From: Clostridiales bacterium UBA1752
GTDB lineage: Bacteria; Bacillota; Clostridia; Oscillospirales; CAG-382
Length of the DNA stretch: 22,422 nucleotides
Assembly (NCBI GenBank): GCA_002314835.1
Contig: DCHM01000026.1
Span: 1 to 22,422 of the forward strand
Direction of reading: 5' to 3'
In this document: in pieces, positions 1-7,084 of the stretch
How positions within the stretch are numbered: position 1 is the stretch's first letter
Layout of the letters: each line of letters opens with the position of its first letter
Translations under genes and position numbers: made by a program
Notes under the pieces: model-generated
What the model was told of the DNA's origin: nothing
Database searches by the model: none
What the model saw: the letters and a program-made list of their open reading frames with translations, nothing else

Positions 1-1055
1 TGTACAGCCTTTGACAGCTCCTTAAAGAATGACACGGCGTCATAATTTATGTTACTGCCGTCGGGATTTGGATTCCATTCGCCGGGCTTGCGTCCGTAGT
101 CGAGGTAAAGCATCGAGGCTACCGCGTCAACCCTCAGCCCGTCTATGTGATACTTTTCGAGCCAAAAAACTGCGGACGAAATCAAAAAGCTGCGCACCTC
201 GCTCCTGCCGAGGTCAAAGCATCTCGTGCCCCAGTCCTTATGCTCCTGTCTGTCGGCACCCTGATACTCATACAGAGGACCGCCGTCAAACTCATAGAGT
301 CCGTGTGCGTCCTTTGTAAAATGAGCAGGCACCCAGTCGAGGAATACGGGTATATCAATCGCGTGCATGCGGTCTATAAATCTCGCAAAGCCCTTTGGGT
401 CTCCGTACCTCGAGGTCGGCGCAAAATATCCTGTGACCTGATAGCCCCAGCTGCCGTCAAACGGATACTCGGTTATAGGCAAAAGCTCAAGGTGAGTATA
501 GCCCATCGAGGGCAGATATTCGGATAGTGCGTCGCCCAGCTCTTCCCATGTGTATTCAGAGCCGTCTGGGTGACGCTTCCACGAGCCGGCGTGCAACTCG
601 TAGATATTCATAGGCTTGGGCACTGCCCTGTCGTCCTTAAAATATATGCGGTTGTCCTGCTGCTTTGCTATAAAAGCCTTGTCGGTCCACTCAAAATTAT
701 CAATATCAAAAAATCTCGACGCCGTATGACTGCGGCATTCGCTGTAAAAAGCGTACGGGTCAGCCTTATAAACGCGCGAGCCGTTTCTCTCGACGAGGTA
801 CTTATAGCACGAGCCAACGCCAAACCTCGCACCGTCTATCCTGCAAGCCCAGATTCCGCATTCGCTCTTTTGCATGGGGCAGTCGTCCTGCCAACTGTTA
901 AAGTCACCCGTGAGGTAAACTTTGTCGGCACCAGGAGCCCAGACTCTAAAGACATATCCGTCGCCGTCCGCGTGCGCTCCGAGGTACTCGTAAGCGCGAT
1001 ACTCGAGGCCTTGACCGATAAAATATTCTCTGTAACCGTCACATAGATTCTGCAT
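1..1055 (-). CDS. glgB: 1,4-alpha-glucan branching enzyme, 3' part cut off by window edge
   Basis: Glycogen branching enzyme, which cuts alpha-1,4 glucan chains and re-attaches them through alpha-1,6 links in the cytoplasm. About 351 residues are visible. An N-terminal CBM48-like region (residues about 10-110) carries the VYLTGDFNSW motif. The GH13 barrel follows with MNIYELHAGSW, GYTHLELLPI and the nucleophile strand DGLRVDAV, whose Asp falls near residue 310, as expected for the short Bacillus-type enzymes rather than the longer E. coli form. The general acid Glu and the C-terminal domain lie beyond the window. The start at 1055 has an AGAGAGG ribosome binding site seven bases upstream, and the N-terminus aligns from its first residues with the family pattern, so no upstream extension is needed. 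No other glg gene is visible. Identification is secure; the truncation is only the window boundary. Confidence 0.95.
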   Translation of the reverse strand, partial: MQNLCDGYREYFIGQGLEYRAYEYLGAHADGDGYVFRVWAPGADKVYLTGDFNSWQDDCPMQKSECGIWACRIDGARFGVGSCYKYLVERNGSRVYKADPYAFYSECRSHTASRFFDIDNFEWTDKAFIAKQQDNRIYFKDDRAVPKPMNIYELHAGSWKRHPDGSEYTWEELGDALSEYLPSMGYTHLELLPITEYPFDGSWGYQVTGYFAPTSRYGDPKGFARFIDRMHAIDIPVFLDWVPAHFTKDAHGLYEFDGGPLYEYQGADRQEHKDWGTRCFDLGRSEVRSFLISSAVFWLEKYHIDGLRVDAVASMLYLDYGRKPGEWNPNPDGSNINYDAVSFFKELSKAV

Positions 1056-1057
1056 AG

Positions 1058-1135
1058 TCAAACCTCTCTCGCAGTGGCGTATTCGGGCATAGCAAAAGGC
1101 CTTGCAAGCATACTGCCGACAGCGTGTTTTTTCAT
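1058..1135 (-). CDS. 25-codon upstream ORF (candidate leader peptide of glgB)
   Basis: A short ORF starts at 1135 and ends with TGA at 1060-1058, two bases before the glgB ATG and in a different frame. It begins MKKHAVGSMLAR and ends TAREV. An AAAGGGGG element lies about ten bases before its ATG, so it can be translated from the same promoter. Its last codons contain the glgB ribosome binding site, so translational coupling is possible. It has no recognisable domain and no run of one amino acid of the kind that marks amino-acid attenuators. It could be a regulatory leader peptide or a chance ORF. Confidence 0.4.
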   Translation of the reverse strand: MKKHAVGSMLARPFAMPEYATAREV

Positions 1136-1169
1136 AGCCGCAAAGCCCCCTTTAATTCTTTATTAAGTT

Positions 1170-1198
1170 ATTATACACTATTATTACAATAAGGTCAA
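1170..1198 (-). promoter_or_regulatory. sigma-A-type promoter for glgB
   Basis: On the minus strand, TTGACC (1198-1193) and TATAAT (1175-1170) are separated by exactly 17 bases. Transcription would begin near 1163 and run through the 25-codon upstream ORF into glgB. The A/T-rich surroundings and the position ahead of glgB support it. Confidence 0.75.
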
Positions 1199-1217
1199 TA
1201 GTCGTGCACAAAAAGTT

Positions 1218-1226
1218 TGTGGATAA
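1218..1226 (-). promoter_or_regulatory. consensus DnaA-box 9-mer
   Basis: The minus strand reads TTATCCACA, the consensus DnaA box. It lies between the glgB and rpsO promoters, 28 bases upstream of the rpsO -35 box, inside a 7-bp inverted repeat (TCGTGCA at 1202-1208, TGCACGA at 1241-1247). Only one copy was noticed and no unwinding element or cluster is present, so this is not an origin. It may be a DnaA-responsive site for rpsO or glgB, or chance. Confidence 0.4.
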
Positions 1227-1253
1227 ATAACCTAAAAAAATGCACGATTCCCC

Positions 1254-1282
1254 TTTACAAATCATAAAAAGCGTGATATAAT
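1254..1282 (+). promoter_or_regulatory. sigma-A-type promoter for rpsO-pnp
   Basis: TTTACA (1254-1259) and TATAAT (1277-1282) are 17 bases apart, and TGA directly before the -10 makes an extended -10 box. The predicted start near 1289 leaves a leader of about 120 bases before rpsO. Confidence 0.85.
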
Positions 1283-1287
1283 ACCCG

Positions 1288-1400
1288 TGTTTGCAATATG
1301 GCAAACCAAAAGGCAAAGCGCAGTTTGGGGATACAAGCGAGTTTGTAGCTCGGTTTCATCCGCCCCTTGCTTCGTTTTGACCAAATATTTTATGAAAGGT
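1288..1400 (+). promoter_or_regulatory. structured 5' leader of rpsO (candidate S15 autoregulatory RNA)
   Basis: The rpsO mRNA has a leader of about 120 bases that can fold. GTTTGC (1289-1294) pairs with GCAAAC (1301-1306), and CGAG (1338-1341) pairs with CTCG (1349-1352). G-rich 1327-1330 can pair with C-rich 1363-1366 around the second hairpin. S15 genes in many bacteria are controlled by S15 binding to their own leader, so a regulatory role is reasonable, but I do not recognise a specific known S15 leader class here. The ribosome binding site (GAAAGGTG) follows at 1394-1401. Confidence 0.4.
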
Positions 1401-1408
1401 GAAACACC

Positions 1409-1675
1409 ATGCTTACCAAAGAAACCAAAACCCAGCTCATCAAGGACTACGCCATCTGCGAAGGCGACACCGGTTCGCCCGAAGTTCAGATTGCCATCCT
1501 CAGCTACCGCATCAAGGAGCTCACCGAGCACCTCAAAAACAACAAAAACGACAACCACAGCCGCAGAGGTCTGCAGATGATGGTTGGCAAGCGCAAAAAG
1601 TTCCTCAACTACCTGCAGAACACCGACATCAACAGATACAGAAGCATCGTTGAGCGTCTCGGTCTCAGAAAGTAA
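1409..1675 (+). CDS. rpsO: 30S ribosomal protein S15
   Basis: Primary 16S rRNA-binding protein of the 30S platform. The 88 residues match the usual length of the family. The hallmark stretches are all present: GDTGSPEVQIAIL, the HLKNNKNDNHSRRGL loop that contacts rRNA (conserved His, Asp and Ser), MVGKRKKFLNYL, and the terminal RYRSIVERLGLRK. The start at 1409 has a GAAAGGTG ribosome binding site eight bases upstream. It is the first gene of an rpsO-pnp pair, an order found in very many bacteria. It has its own strong promoter and foldable leader, and a 12-bp hairpin plus a long foldable arm separate it from pnp. Confidence 0.98.
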   Translation: MLTKETKTQLIKDYAICEGDTGSPEVQIAILSYRIKELTEHLKNNKNDNHSRRGLQMMVGKRKKFLNYLQNTDINRYRSIVERLGLRK

Positions 1676-1703
1676 TCACGCCGCAATCTCTTTGCGGTCA
1701 GGC

Positions 1704-1734
1704 GCAAAGGCGGGGTAATGTTCCCCGCCTTTGC
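1704..1734 (+). terminator. strong hairpin after rpsO without U-tract
   Basis: GCAAAGGCGGGG (1704-1715) and CCCCGCCTTTGC (1723-1734) form a perfect 12-bp stem with a 7-base loop. No T run follows, so it is more likely a 3'-end stabiliser, a partial attenuator or a processing site than a full terminator. A smaller hairpin (CCGCAA 1681-1686 with TTGCGG 1692-1697) precedes it. pnp lacks an obvious promoter of its own, which agrees with some read-through. Confidence 0.5.
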
Positions 1735-1751
1735 AATGTAATTTGCCATTA

Positions 1752-1829
1752 AAGCTTCGGCGGGTTTAGCAGTTAAATATGTCCCCGAGCGCATCGGAGA
1801 TGTGTCTAAGTGTTAAACTTGCCGTGCTT
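1752..1829 (+). promoter_or_regulatory. long imperfect RNA hairpin in the pnp leader
   Basis: The 78 bases before pnp fold on paper into one continuous arm: 1752-1755 with 1826-1829, 1758-1768 with 1814-1824 (11 bp including two G-U pairs), 1773-1775 with 1807-1809, 1777-1783 with 1799-1805, and CCGA 1785-1788 with TCGG 1794-1797 closing a five-base loop. It lies between the rpsO hairpin and the pnp ribosome binding site. In enterobacteria, RNase III cuts a comparable arm in the pnp leader and PNPase then represses its own message; the same logic here is an inference. Confidence 0.55.
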
Positions 1830-1858
1830 CAAAATAAAAAGTAAAGGAAGTACCACAA

Positions 1859-3961
1859 GTGTTTTTTAAGAATTATCGTGAATTCAAGTATGACCTCGCC
1901 GGCAGACCTCTCGTTATAGAGACCGGCAAGATTGCACAGCTTGCCAACGGCTCCTGCCTCGTTCGCTACGGCGAGACCGCAGTCCTCTGCTGTGTTACCG
2001 CATCCGCAGCCCCCAGAGACGGCATCGACTTTTTGCCCCTCTCGGTTGACTTTGAAGAAAAGCTTTATGCCGCAGGCAAAATCCCCGGCAGCTGGAACCG
2101 CCGCGAAGGCCGTCCCGGTGAAAAAGCCATCCTTGCATCCCGCGTTATCGACCGTCCTATCCGTCCGCTCTTCCCCAAGGACCTGCGTAACGACGTAGTA
2201 CTGTCTCTCACCGTTATGTCGGTTGACCCCGACTGCTCGCCAGAAATCGCCGCTATGATAGGCGCTTCTATCGCGCTCACCATATCCGACATTCCTTGGA
2301 ATGGACCTATTGCAGGCGTATTTATGGGTCTCGTTGACGGTCGCATAGTCGTCAACCCCACCGCCGCACAGCGTGAAAAGAGCCAGCTCGAGCTGACCGT
2401 CGCAGGCAGCGAAGCCAAGGTCGTTATGATAGAGGCAGGCGCTAAGGAAGTCGATGACGACACCATGTACGAGGCTATCATGAAGGCTCACGAAGCCATC
2501 AAGCCCCTCTGCCGCTTTATCAAAGAGATTCAAGCCGAAATCGGCAAGCCCAAGTTTGAGTATCCCTCCTGCGAGGTTAACCACGACCTCTTTGACAAGA
2601 TCGAGGCCATGGTCGGCGAGGACGTCAAGGTTGCTCTCGACACCGACGACAAAAAGGTTCGTGACACCGCACTTCAACCCCTCTATGCAAAAGTACACGA
2701 GGCATTTGACGAGGAATTTGCAGACAATCTGCTCATGATCGACGAATGCATGTATAAGCTCCAAAAGAAGATCGTCCGCCACTGGTTGCTCACCGAGCAG
2801 CGTCGTGTTGACGGTCGCCGTATGGATCAGATGCGTCCCCTCAACGCCGAAGTTTCTCTGCTTCCCAGAGTTCACGGCTCAGGTATGTTTACCAGAGGTC
2901 AGACACAGGTTCTCACCACCTGCACGCTCGCTCCCGTCAGCGAAGCGCAGATCCTCGACGGCATTGATGAAGAAGAAACCAAGCGCTATATGCACCACTA
3001 CAATATGCCTTCCTACTCCGTAGGCGAGGCAAAAGCCGCACGTACTCCCGGCAGACGTGAAATCGGTCACGGCGCACTCGCAGAGAGAGCGCTCATACCC
3101 GTGCTTCCCTCTACCGAGCAGTTCCCCTACGCTATCCGCTGCGTATCCGAGGTCGTTTCGTCCAACGGTTCTACCAGCCAGGCATCCGTTTGCGGCTCTA
3201 CTCTCGCGCTGATGGACGCAGGCGTGCCCATCTCAGCTCCCGTAGCAGGTATCTCCTGCGGTCTTATCACCGAGGGTGAAAACTGGATGACTATGATTGA
3301 CATTCAGGGCCTCGAAGACTTCTTTGGCGATATGGACTTTAAGGTAGCAGGCACCAAAAAGGGTATCACCGCTATTCAGATGGACCTCAAGATCGACGGT
3401 CTGACCCCTGCTATTATCGAAAACGCTCTCAAGACTACTCATCAGGCTCGTAATTATATAATTGATAACATCATCACTCCCGTTATCGCAGAGCCCAGAG
3501 AAGACGTCTCCAAGTACGCTCCCAAGATGATAAGCATCACCATCGACCCCGACAAGATTCGCGACGTTATCGGCAGCGGCGGCAAGGTTATCCAAAAGAT
3601 TTGCGCCGACACCGGTGCCAAGATTGACATTGAGGACGACGGTAGCGTATTTATCGCGGCAGTTGACCGTGACAGTGGCATCAAGGCTCGCAAGATTATC
3701 GAAGCCATCGTCAACGACCCCGAACCCGGTCAGGTATTTATCGGCAAGGTTACCCGCATAATGACCTTCGGCGCATTCGTTGAAATCGCTCCGGGCAAGG
3801 AAGGTCTCGTTCACATCAGCCAGCTCGATACCAAGCGTGTCGGCAAGGTCGAGGACGTAGTCAACATCGGTGACGAAGTCAAGGTCGTTGTAACCGAAAT
3901 CGACGAAAAGGGTCGTCTCAACCTCTCTCGCAAGGACGCTCTCAACATCATCGACGACTAA
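1859..3961 (+). CDS. pnp: polyribonucleotide nucleotidyltransferase (PNPase)
   Basis: Processive phosphorolytic 3'-to-5' exoribonuclease. At 700 residues it has the normal length. Domain order is the first RNase PH domain (KIPGSWNRREGRPG, RPIRPLFP), an all-helical linker, the second RNase PH domain (LLPRVHGSGMFTRGQTQ, RREIGHGALAERAL), a KH domain (from about residue 557, loop GSGG after IRDVI) and an S1 domain (about 624-697, TFGAFVEIAPGKEGLVHISQ). Translation starts at GTG 1859, preceded by AAAGGAAG at 1843-1850. A GTG start agrees with modest or regulated initiation. It follows rpsO after 183 bases of structured intergenic RNA and ends at a strong terminator. Nothing in the protein looks damaged. 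Confidence 0.98.
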   Translation: MFFKNYREFKYDLAGRPLVIETGKIAQLANGSCLVRYGETAVLCCVTASAAPRDGIDFLPLSVDFEEKLYAAGKIPGSWNRREGRPGEKAILASRVIDRPIRPLFPKDLRNDVVLSLTVMSVDPDCSPEIAAMIGASIALTISDIPWNGPIAGVFMGLVDGRIVVNPTAAQREKSQLELTVAGSEAKVVMIEAGAKEVDDDTMYEAIMKAHEAIKPLCRFIKEIQAEIGKPKFEYPSCEVNHDLFDKIEAMVGEDVKVALDTDDKKVRDTALQPLYAKVHEAFDEEFADNLLMIDECMYKLQKKIVRHWLLTEQRRVDGRRMDQMRPLNAEVSLLPRVHGSGMFTRGQTQVLTTCTLAPVSEAQILDGIDEEETKRYMHHYNMPSYSVGEAKAARTPGRREIGHGALAERALIPVLPSTEQFPYAIRCVSEVVSSNGSTSQASVCGSTLALMDAGVPISAPVAGISCGLITEGENWMTMIDIQGLEDFFGDMDFKVAGTKKGITAIQMDLKIDGLTPAIIENALKTTHQARNYIIDNIITPVIAEPREDVSKYAPKMISITIDPDKIRDVIGSGGKVIQKICADTGAKIDIEDDGSVFIAAVDRDSGIKARKIIEAIVNDPEPGQVFIGKVTRIMTFGAFVEIAPGKEGLVHISQLDTKRVGKVEDVVNIGDEVKVVVTEIDEKGRLNLSRKDALNIIDD

Positions 3962-3976
3962 TAAATAGCATAGTAA

Positions 3977-4012
3977 AAGCGGTGCAGATTGTTTCTGCAC
4001 CGCTTGTTTTTT
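3977..4012 (+). terminator. intrinsic terminator of rpsO-pnp, partly bidirectional
   Basis: AAGCGGTGCAG (3977-3987) pairs with CTGCACCGCTT (3995-4005) around a seven-base loop and is followed by GTTTTTT. On the minus strand the same stem is followed by TTTTACT, so it may also end the convergent secA operon, whose last stop codon overlaps the T-tract. Confidence 0.9.
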
Positions 4013-4259
4013 ACTCTGTTCTTTCGACCTTAAAGGTTACACATTCTTTGCAGTCGGGGCACTGGATGGGAGTATCTTTAACCCAGCCGCCTCGACGTGC
4101 GGAATAGATAAACGGATATATGGCGCTCATGGCTACCATGCACACGTCGTCGCTGTGCTCTTTGTCGAGGAAAGAGCCCTTAAAGCATATCACGTCTCCT
4201 GCCTTGTATCTCGGGCAAGAGCTGGTCAAAACCGTTACTTTTACAGGATAGTCGGGCAT
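4011..4259 (-). CDS. TIGR04076-like small cysteine-containing protein
   Basis: An 82-residue soluble protein with no signal peptide or membrane segment. It opens with a beta-strand-like MPDYPVKVTVL, continues with CPRYKAGDVICFKG and a central aromatic SAIYPFIYSARRGGWV, then has CPDCKECVTF and ends KVERTE. This layout (Cys near the start, KxGD, aromatic middle, Cys pair near the end) resembles the small uncharacterised TIGR04076 family of anaerobic bacteria; the assignment is from memory of the pattern. The C-x2-C-x2-C arrangement could bind metal or take part in redox chemistry, but this is speculation. It is the last gene of the secA operon, two bases after rpiB. Confidence 0.7.
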   Translation of the reverse strand: MPDYPVKVTVLTSSCPRYKAGDVICFKGSFLDKEHSDDVCMVAMSAIYPFIYSARRGGWVKDTPIQCPDCKECVTFKVERTE

Positions 4260-4261
4260 AC

Positions 4262-4690
4262 TCAGTCCTCTATCATATCGACGCGTCTCTGATGCCTGCC
4301 GCCGTCAAACGGAGTGGTGATAAATATGTTTGCGAGCTTAACAGCCATAGCCTCGTCAATGACGCGGCCGCCGAGGCAAAGAACGTTGGCGTTGTTGTGT
4401 CTGCGCGTCATTTCGGCGCAAAACTCATTGGTAACGACAGCCGCACGGATGCCTTTTTGCTTGTTGGCAACCATAGACATACCTATGCCGGTGCCGCAGC
4501 AAAGGATGCCGAGGTCGCAGTCGCCGCTCTGTATAGCCGCGGTTACCTGCTTTGCATAAATGGGATAGTCAACCGAATCAGCCGTGTCGGTGCCGAAGTT
4601 TACAAACTCGATGCCTTGGGCTGCAAAGTCCTTGATGATGGCGTTTTTGATGTCGAGACCGCCGTGGTCGTTAGCGATAGCGATTTTCAT
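4262..4690 (-). CDS. rpiB: ribose-5-phosphate isomerase B
   Basis: RpiB/LacAB-family sugar phosphate isomerase that interconverts ribose 5-phosphate and ribulose 5-phosphate in the pentose phosphate pathway. The 142 residues fit the family. Visible landmarks are the N-terminal ANDHGG with Asp8-His9, the catalytic-loop Cys65 in CCGTGIGMS, His98 in TRRHNNANVLCLGGR, and a C-terminal FDGGRHQRRV phosphate-binding stretch. Its ATG overlaps the tsaB stop as ATGA, so translation is coupled. The LacA/LacB galactose-6-phosphate isomerases are relatives, but the intact RpiB motif set and the absence of a lac cluster favour RpiB. Confidence 0.95.
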   Translation of the reverse strand: MKIAIANDHGGLDIKNAIIKDFAAQGIEFVNFGTDTADSVDYPIYAKQVTAAIQSGDCDLGILCCGTGIGMSMVANKQKGIRAAVVTNEFCAEMTRRHNNANVLCLGGRVIDEAMAVKLANIFITTPFDGGRHQRRVDMIED

Positions 4691-5373
4691 TGATTTTTCA
4701 TCCTTTCTGCTTGAGACATTCTGAGATAAATGGGTTTGAGGTCAGCGGCTGAGACCGCCTTGCCCTCGGTATATGCTTTATAGCCGCATACAGCGGTCGA
4801 AAGCGCATTTTGGTCGATAGCCGCGGCAGGCGCCATCTTTAGCTTTTTTGTGCCTTTGTAAAGCGACGCAAATACGTAGGCTCCGTCGCCGCACACCGTA
4901 ACGTCGCCCGCAAGGCCGTCGAGCTCGGCAGTCAGCTCATCTGCAGAAACTGCGCGGTCACCTTTAATCTTTTTACCGTTTTTATAGAGTGCGTTGTAAA
5001 ACTGCTCACGGCGAGCGTCCATTACGGGGCAGATAACCCCTTTGACACCCTCGAGGTTTGCGTATAGCGAATCAAGCGTCGAAACCGATACGCACGGGAT
5101 ATTCAGTCCGTCGGCAAGTCCCTTGACGGTAGCCACTCCGATACGCACTCCCGTAAAAGAGCCGGGACCTGCATTTACCGCGATAAGCTCTATATCCTCT
5201 ATCTTTTTGCCGAATATGCGGAGTACCGAATCAATCATCGGCATGAGCTTTTCGCTGTGAGTGAGCTTGTTTTTGGACGTAAATGCGCTATACGTTTTGA
5301 CTATGCCGCCGTCTATTTCGGCGACTGCTACGCTCGTGGCAACCGCCGTGGTGTCCAAAGCCAATATCAGCAT
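4687..5373 (-). CDS. tsaB: tRNA t6A37 threonylcarbamoyltransferase complex subunit TsaB
   Basis: TsaB (YeaZ) is the ASKHA-fold partner that dimerises with TsaD and works with TsaE to put threonylcarbamoyl on A37 of ANN-decoding tRNAs. The 228-residue protein has the typical N-terminus LALDTTAVATSVAVAE, the helix region KLTHSEKLMPMID, and the family signature NAGPGSFTGVRIGVATVKGL at about residues 67-86. Its C-terminal half is more divergent, as is usual. The ATG at 5373 has AGGAGG seven bases upstream, inside the tsaE coding end; the two genes overlap by seven bases. TsaD and RimI, frequent neighbours, are not in the window. Confidence 0.95.
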   Translation of the reverse strand: MLILALDTTAVATSVAVAEIDGGIVKTYSAFTSKNKLTHSEKLMPMIDSVLRIFGKKIEDIELIAVNAGPGSFTGVRIGVATVKGLADGLNIPCVSVSTLDSLYANLEGVKGVICPVMDARREQFYNALYKNGKKIKGDRAVSADELTAELDGLAGDVTVCGDGAYVFASLYKGTKKLKMAPAAAIDQNALSTAVCGYKAYTEGKAVSAADLKPIYLRMSQAERMKNQ

Positions 5374-5783
5374 ACGGTTATCCTCCTGTCGGTATCGTTT
5401 ATCGGTTCGATGCGTACATTTATACGCTCTTTGGGGAGCGCATCCTCAAAAAGCTCGCTCCACTCTGACACGACGAGAGCACCGCCGTCTATATAATCCT
5501 CAAATCCCGTAGAAATAAGGTCATCCTCACTGCGGAGCCTGTATAAATCGTAATGATATACGGTCAAAGCTTTGCCGCGGTATTCGTTGACGATGGCGAA
5601 GGTCGGCGAATGCACGAGCTCGAGGCATTCGGGTACCAGAGCCTTGACGAGCCCTCTCGTAAAAGCCGTCTTGCCTGCGCCCATAGGTCCGTAAAGAGCC
5701 ACAAAATCGCCGCTGTGCAGTGACTTTGAGATTTCGGCGGCTATACGCTCGGTATCTGCTGCCGAATGTGAGATATACTCCAT
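5367..5783 (-). CDS. tsaE: tRNA t6A37 synthesis ATPase TsaE
   Basis: TsaE (YjeE) is the small P-loop ATPase needed for turnover of the TsaBD complex in t6A synthesis. The 138-residue protein shows Walker A GPMGAGKT (residues about 32-39), the SPTFAIVNEY switch-like motif, and the conserved HYDLYRL and VVSEWSE stretches. It begins two bases after the stop of the 432-residue membrane protein, with AAAGAAG as ribosome binding site, and overlaps tsaB by seven bases. The tsaE-tsaB order is common in Firmicutes. No key residue is missing. Confidence 0.96.
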   Translation of the reverse strand: MEYISHSAADTERIAAEISKSLHSGDFVALYGPMGAGKTAFTRGLVKALVPECLELVHSPTFAIVNEYRGKALTVYHYDLYRLRSEDDLISTGFEDYIDGGALVVSEWSELFEDALPKERINVRIEPINDTDRRITVC

Positions 5784-5785
5784 TT

Positions 5786-7084
5786 TTATTCTTCTTTCGC
5801 TTTTATTTGCTGCCAGTCTGAGCGCCTTGTGTGTGCGCAGATAGTGGCGTAGATGTCGTAGATGTATTTAATAAATAATATCGCAAATATTACCGACACG
5901 ATAAAGTAAGGCGTCTTGAGCCACAGCCTCAAAAACGGCAAGAGCATACTTTCGGTACGCAGTATCAGCATCAGCGCAAACACCGCCTTTAGCGCAAACG
6001 AGCCCGGCAGGTCGAATCTGCGCATTTGCGCATACACAGCCATGTCCTTAAAAAACGCGTACCCGAATGCGAGCCACGCCGCTATCGAGAGCAGCGAGGT
6101 GCACAGTCCACACGAAATATCGTAGAGCGTCATCTGTACGGCGGCAACCATATCTTTATTGATAATAGTGCGGCTGATGATTTCGGTAGCACCGTCGCAT
6201 ACAAAGCAGACTACACCGAGCTTGAGACTCGTTTCAAAGTTTTTTACTTCTCCTGCGAGCGTGCCGTACAGTCCTATCAATACAAATCCGTAGGCAGGGA
6301 TGGCAATAGGTATGCCCGATATATACAGCGAAATGAAGCAGCATGAGCCGAGAGCCGCAATCGCCGTGGCAACCCTGAGCTTGCCGCGAAACGCGTACGC
6401 CGTGTCGGATGCCATAGCTTCGGTATATTTTTGCGTCAGTGCAGAGTGCATTTCGGTGTCAGACCTGACAGCCTTGTAAAGTCTTGATACACGAATGATA
6501 AATATAATGCCGAGCACCAGCATAACAAGCACGACAAACAGGATAATGACGTTTTTCATATTGGCTACGGTAAGCCAGTCTTCAGCCCTTCCCTCGTCTG
6601 CCACCGCCTCATCGCCTGCGAGCGCGGTCAGCTCGGGCAACAGCGGCAGCCATATCCTCAGCTGCAAAAATATCTTGACGTATATTGCGGTGTCGTCGCA
6701 TATTGCGGCGGTAGCACTGCCGTTATTGCGGTCTGCAACGTATGAAACTTCCTTAAAAAAGCTATTGCAAAACAGCGTGGTAAAAATGCACTCGGCGACC
6801 GCAAAGCAGGTCGTTGCGAGCAGTCTGTCGTCCTCGTAAGCGGCAAAAGCCACGGCAGGCATCAGTGCGAGCTTGACTGCCCCTATAACCGTCAGCATCA
6901 GCGCATAGCGCCTCGTGTCGATAAGCTCCTCGTCCGCTATGGCAAAAGGAGCGAGCCCGAGCCATATCATCAGCCAGCCAACCCCATCCGGCATCACGTC
7001 AACGATGTTGACTACCGGATTAAATAGCCATACTGCGCCGATAAAGATGAGCAGTTGTCTTTTGGCAAGTAAATCTTTTTTCAT
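5786..7084 (-). CDS. polytopic membrane protein of unknown function (432 aa)
   Basis: I do not recognise a characterised family. The protein is strongly hydrophobic with about ten or eleven likely membrane segments, starting at residues about 10-31 and ending near 420. The first hairpin reads NPVVNIVDVMPDGVGWLMIW; an N-P ... D-x-x-P-D-x-x-G pattern of this kind occurs in uncharacterised clostridial membrane proteins (recollection, not a search). A charged stretch of about 40 residues before NVIILFVVLVMLVLGIIFII and another around KYTEAMASDTAYAFRGKLR should face the cytoplasm or form loops. There is no signal peptide, ATPase motif or transporter signature. Its ATG overlaps the stop of the 204-residue membrane gene as ATGA, so the two are probably made together and may form one complex. 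The strain of linking to SecA is position only. Confidence 0.8.
   Translation of the reverse strand: MKKDLLAKRQLLIFIGAVWLFNPVVNIVDVMPDGVGWLMIWLGLAPFAIADEELIDTRRYALMLTVIGAVKLALMPAVAFAAYEDDRLLATTCFAVAECIFTTLFCNSFFKEVSYVADRNNGSATAAICDDTAIYVKIFLQLRIWLPLLPELTALAGDEAVADEGRAEDWLTVANMKNVIILFVVLVMLVLGIIFIIRVSRLYKAVRSDTEMHSALTQKYTEAMASDTAYAFRGKLRVATAIAALGSCCFISLYISGIPIAIPAYGFVLIGLYGTLAGEVKNFETSLKLGVVCFVCDGATEIISRTIINKDMVAAVQMTLYDISCGLCTSLLSIAAWLAFGYAFFKDMAVYAQMRRFDLPGSFALKAVFALMLILRTESMLLPFLRLWLKTPYFIVSVIFAILFIKYIYDIYATICAHTRRSDWQQIKAKEE

Noticed and set aside
147..1046. Plus-strand ORFs of 126 and 158 codons in the first kilobase
   Set aside because: They are antisense to glgB, whose branching-enzyme motifs are continuous on the minus strand.
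1218..1226. DnaA box as part of a replication origin
   Set aside because: Only one box was found. There is no cluster, no unwinding element and no dnaA or dnaN gene.
1829..2875. 348-codon minus-strand ORF opposite pnp
   Set aside because: Antisense to the conserved RNase PH domains; no start signals and no recognisable protein features.
3233..4000. 255-codon minus-strand ORF opposite the end of pnp
   Set aside because: Shadow of the KH/S1 region. It also runs through the pnp terminator.
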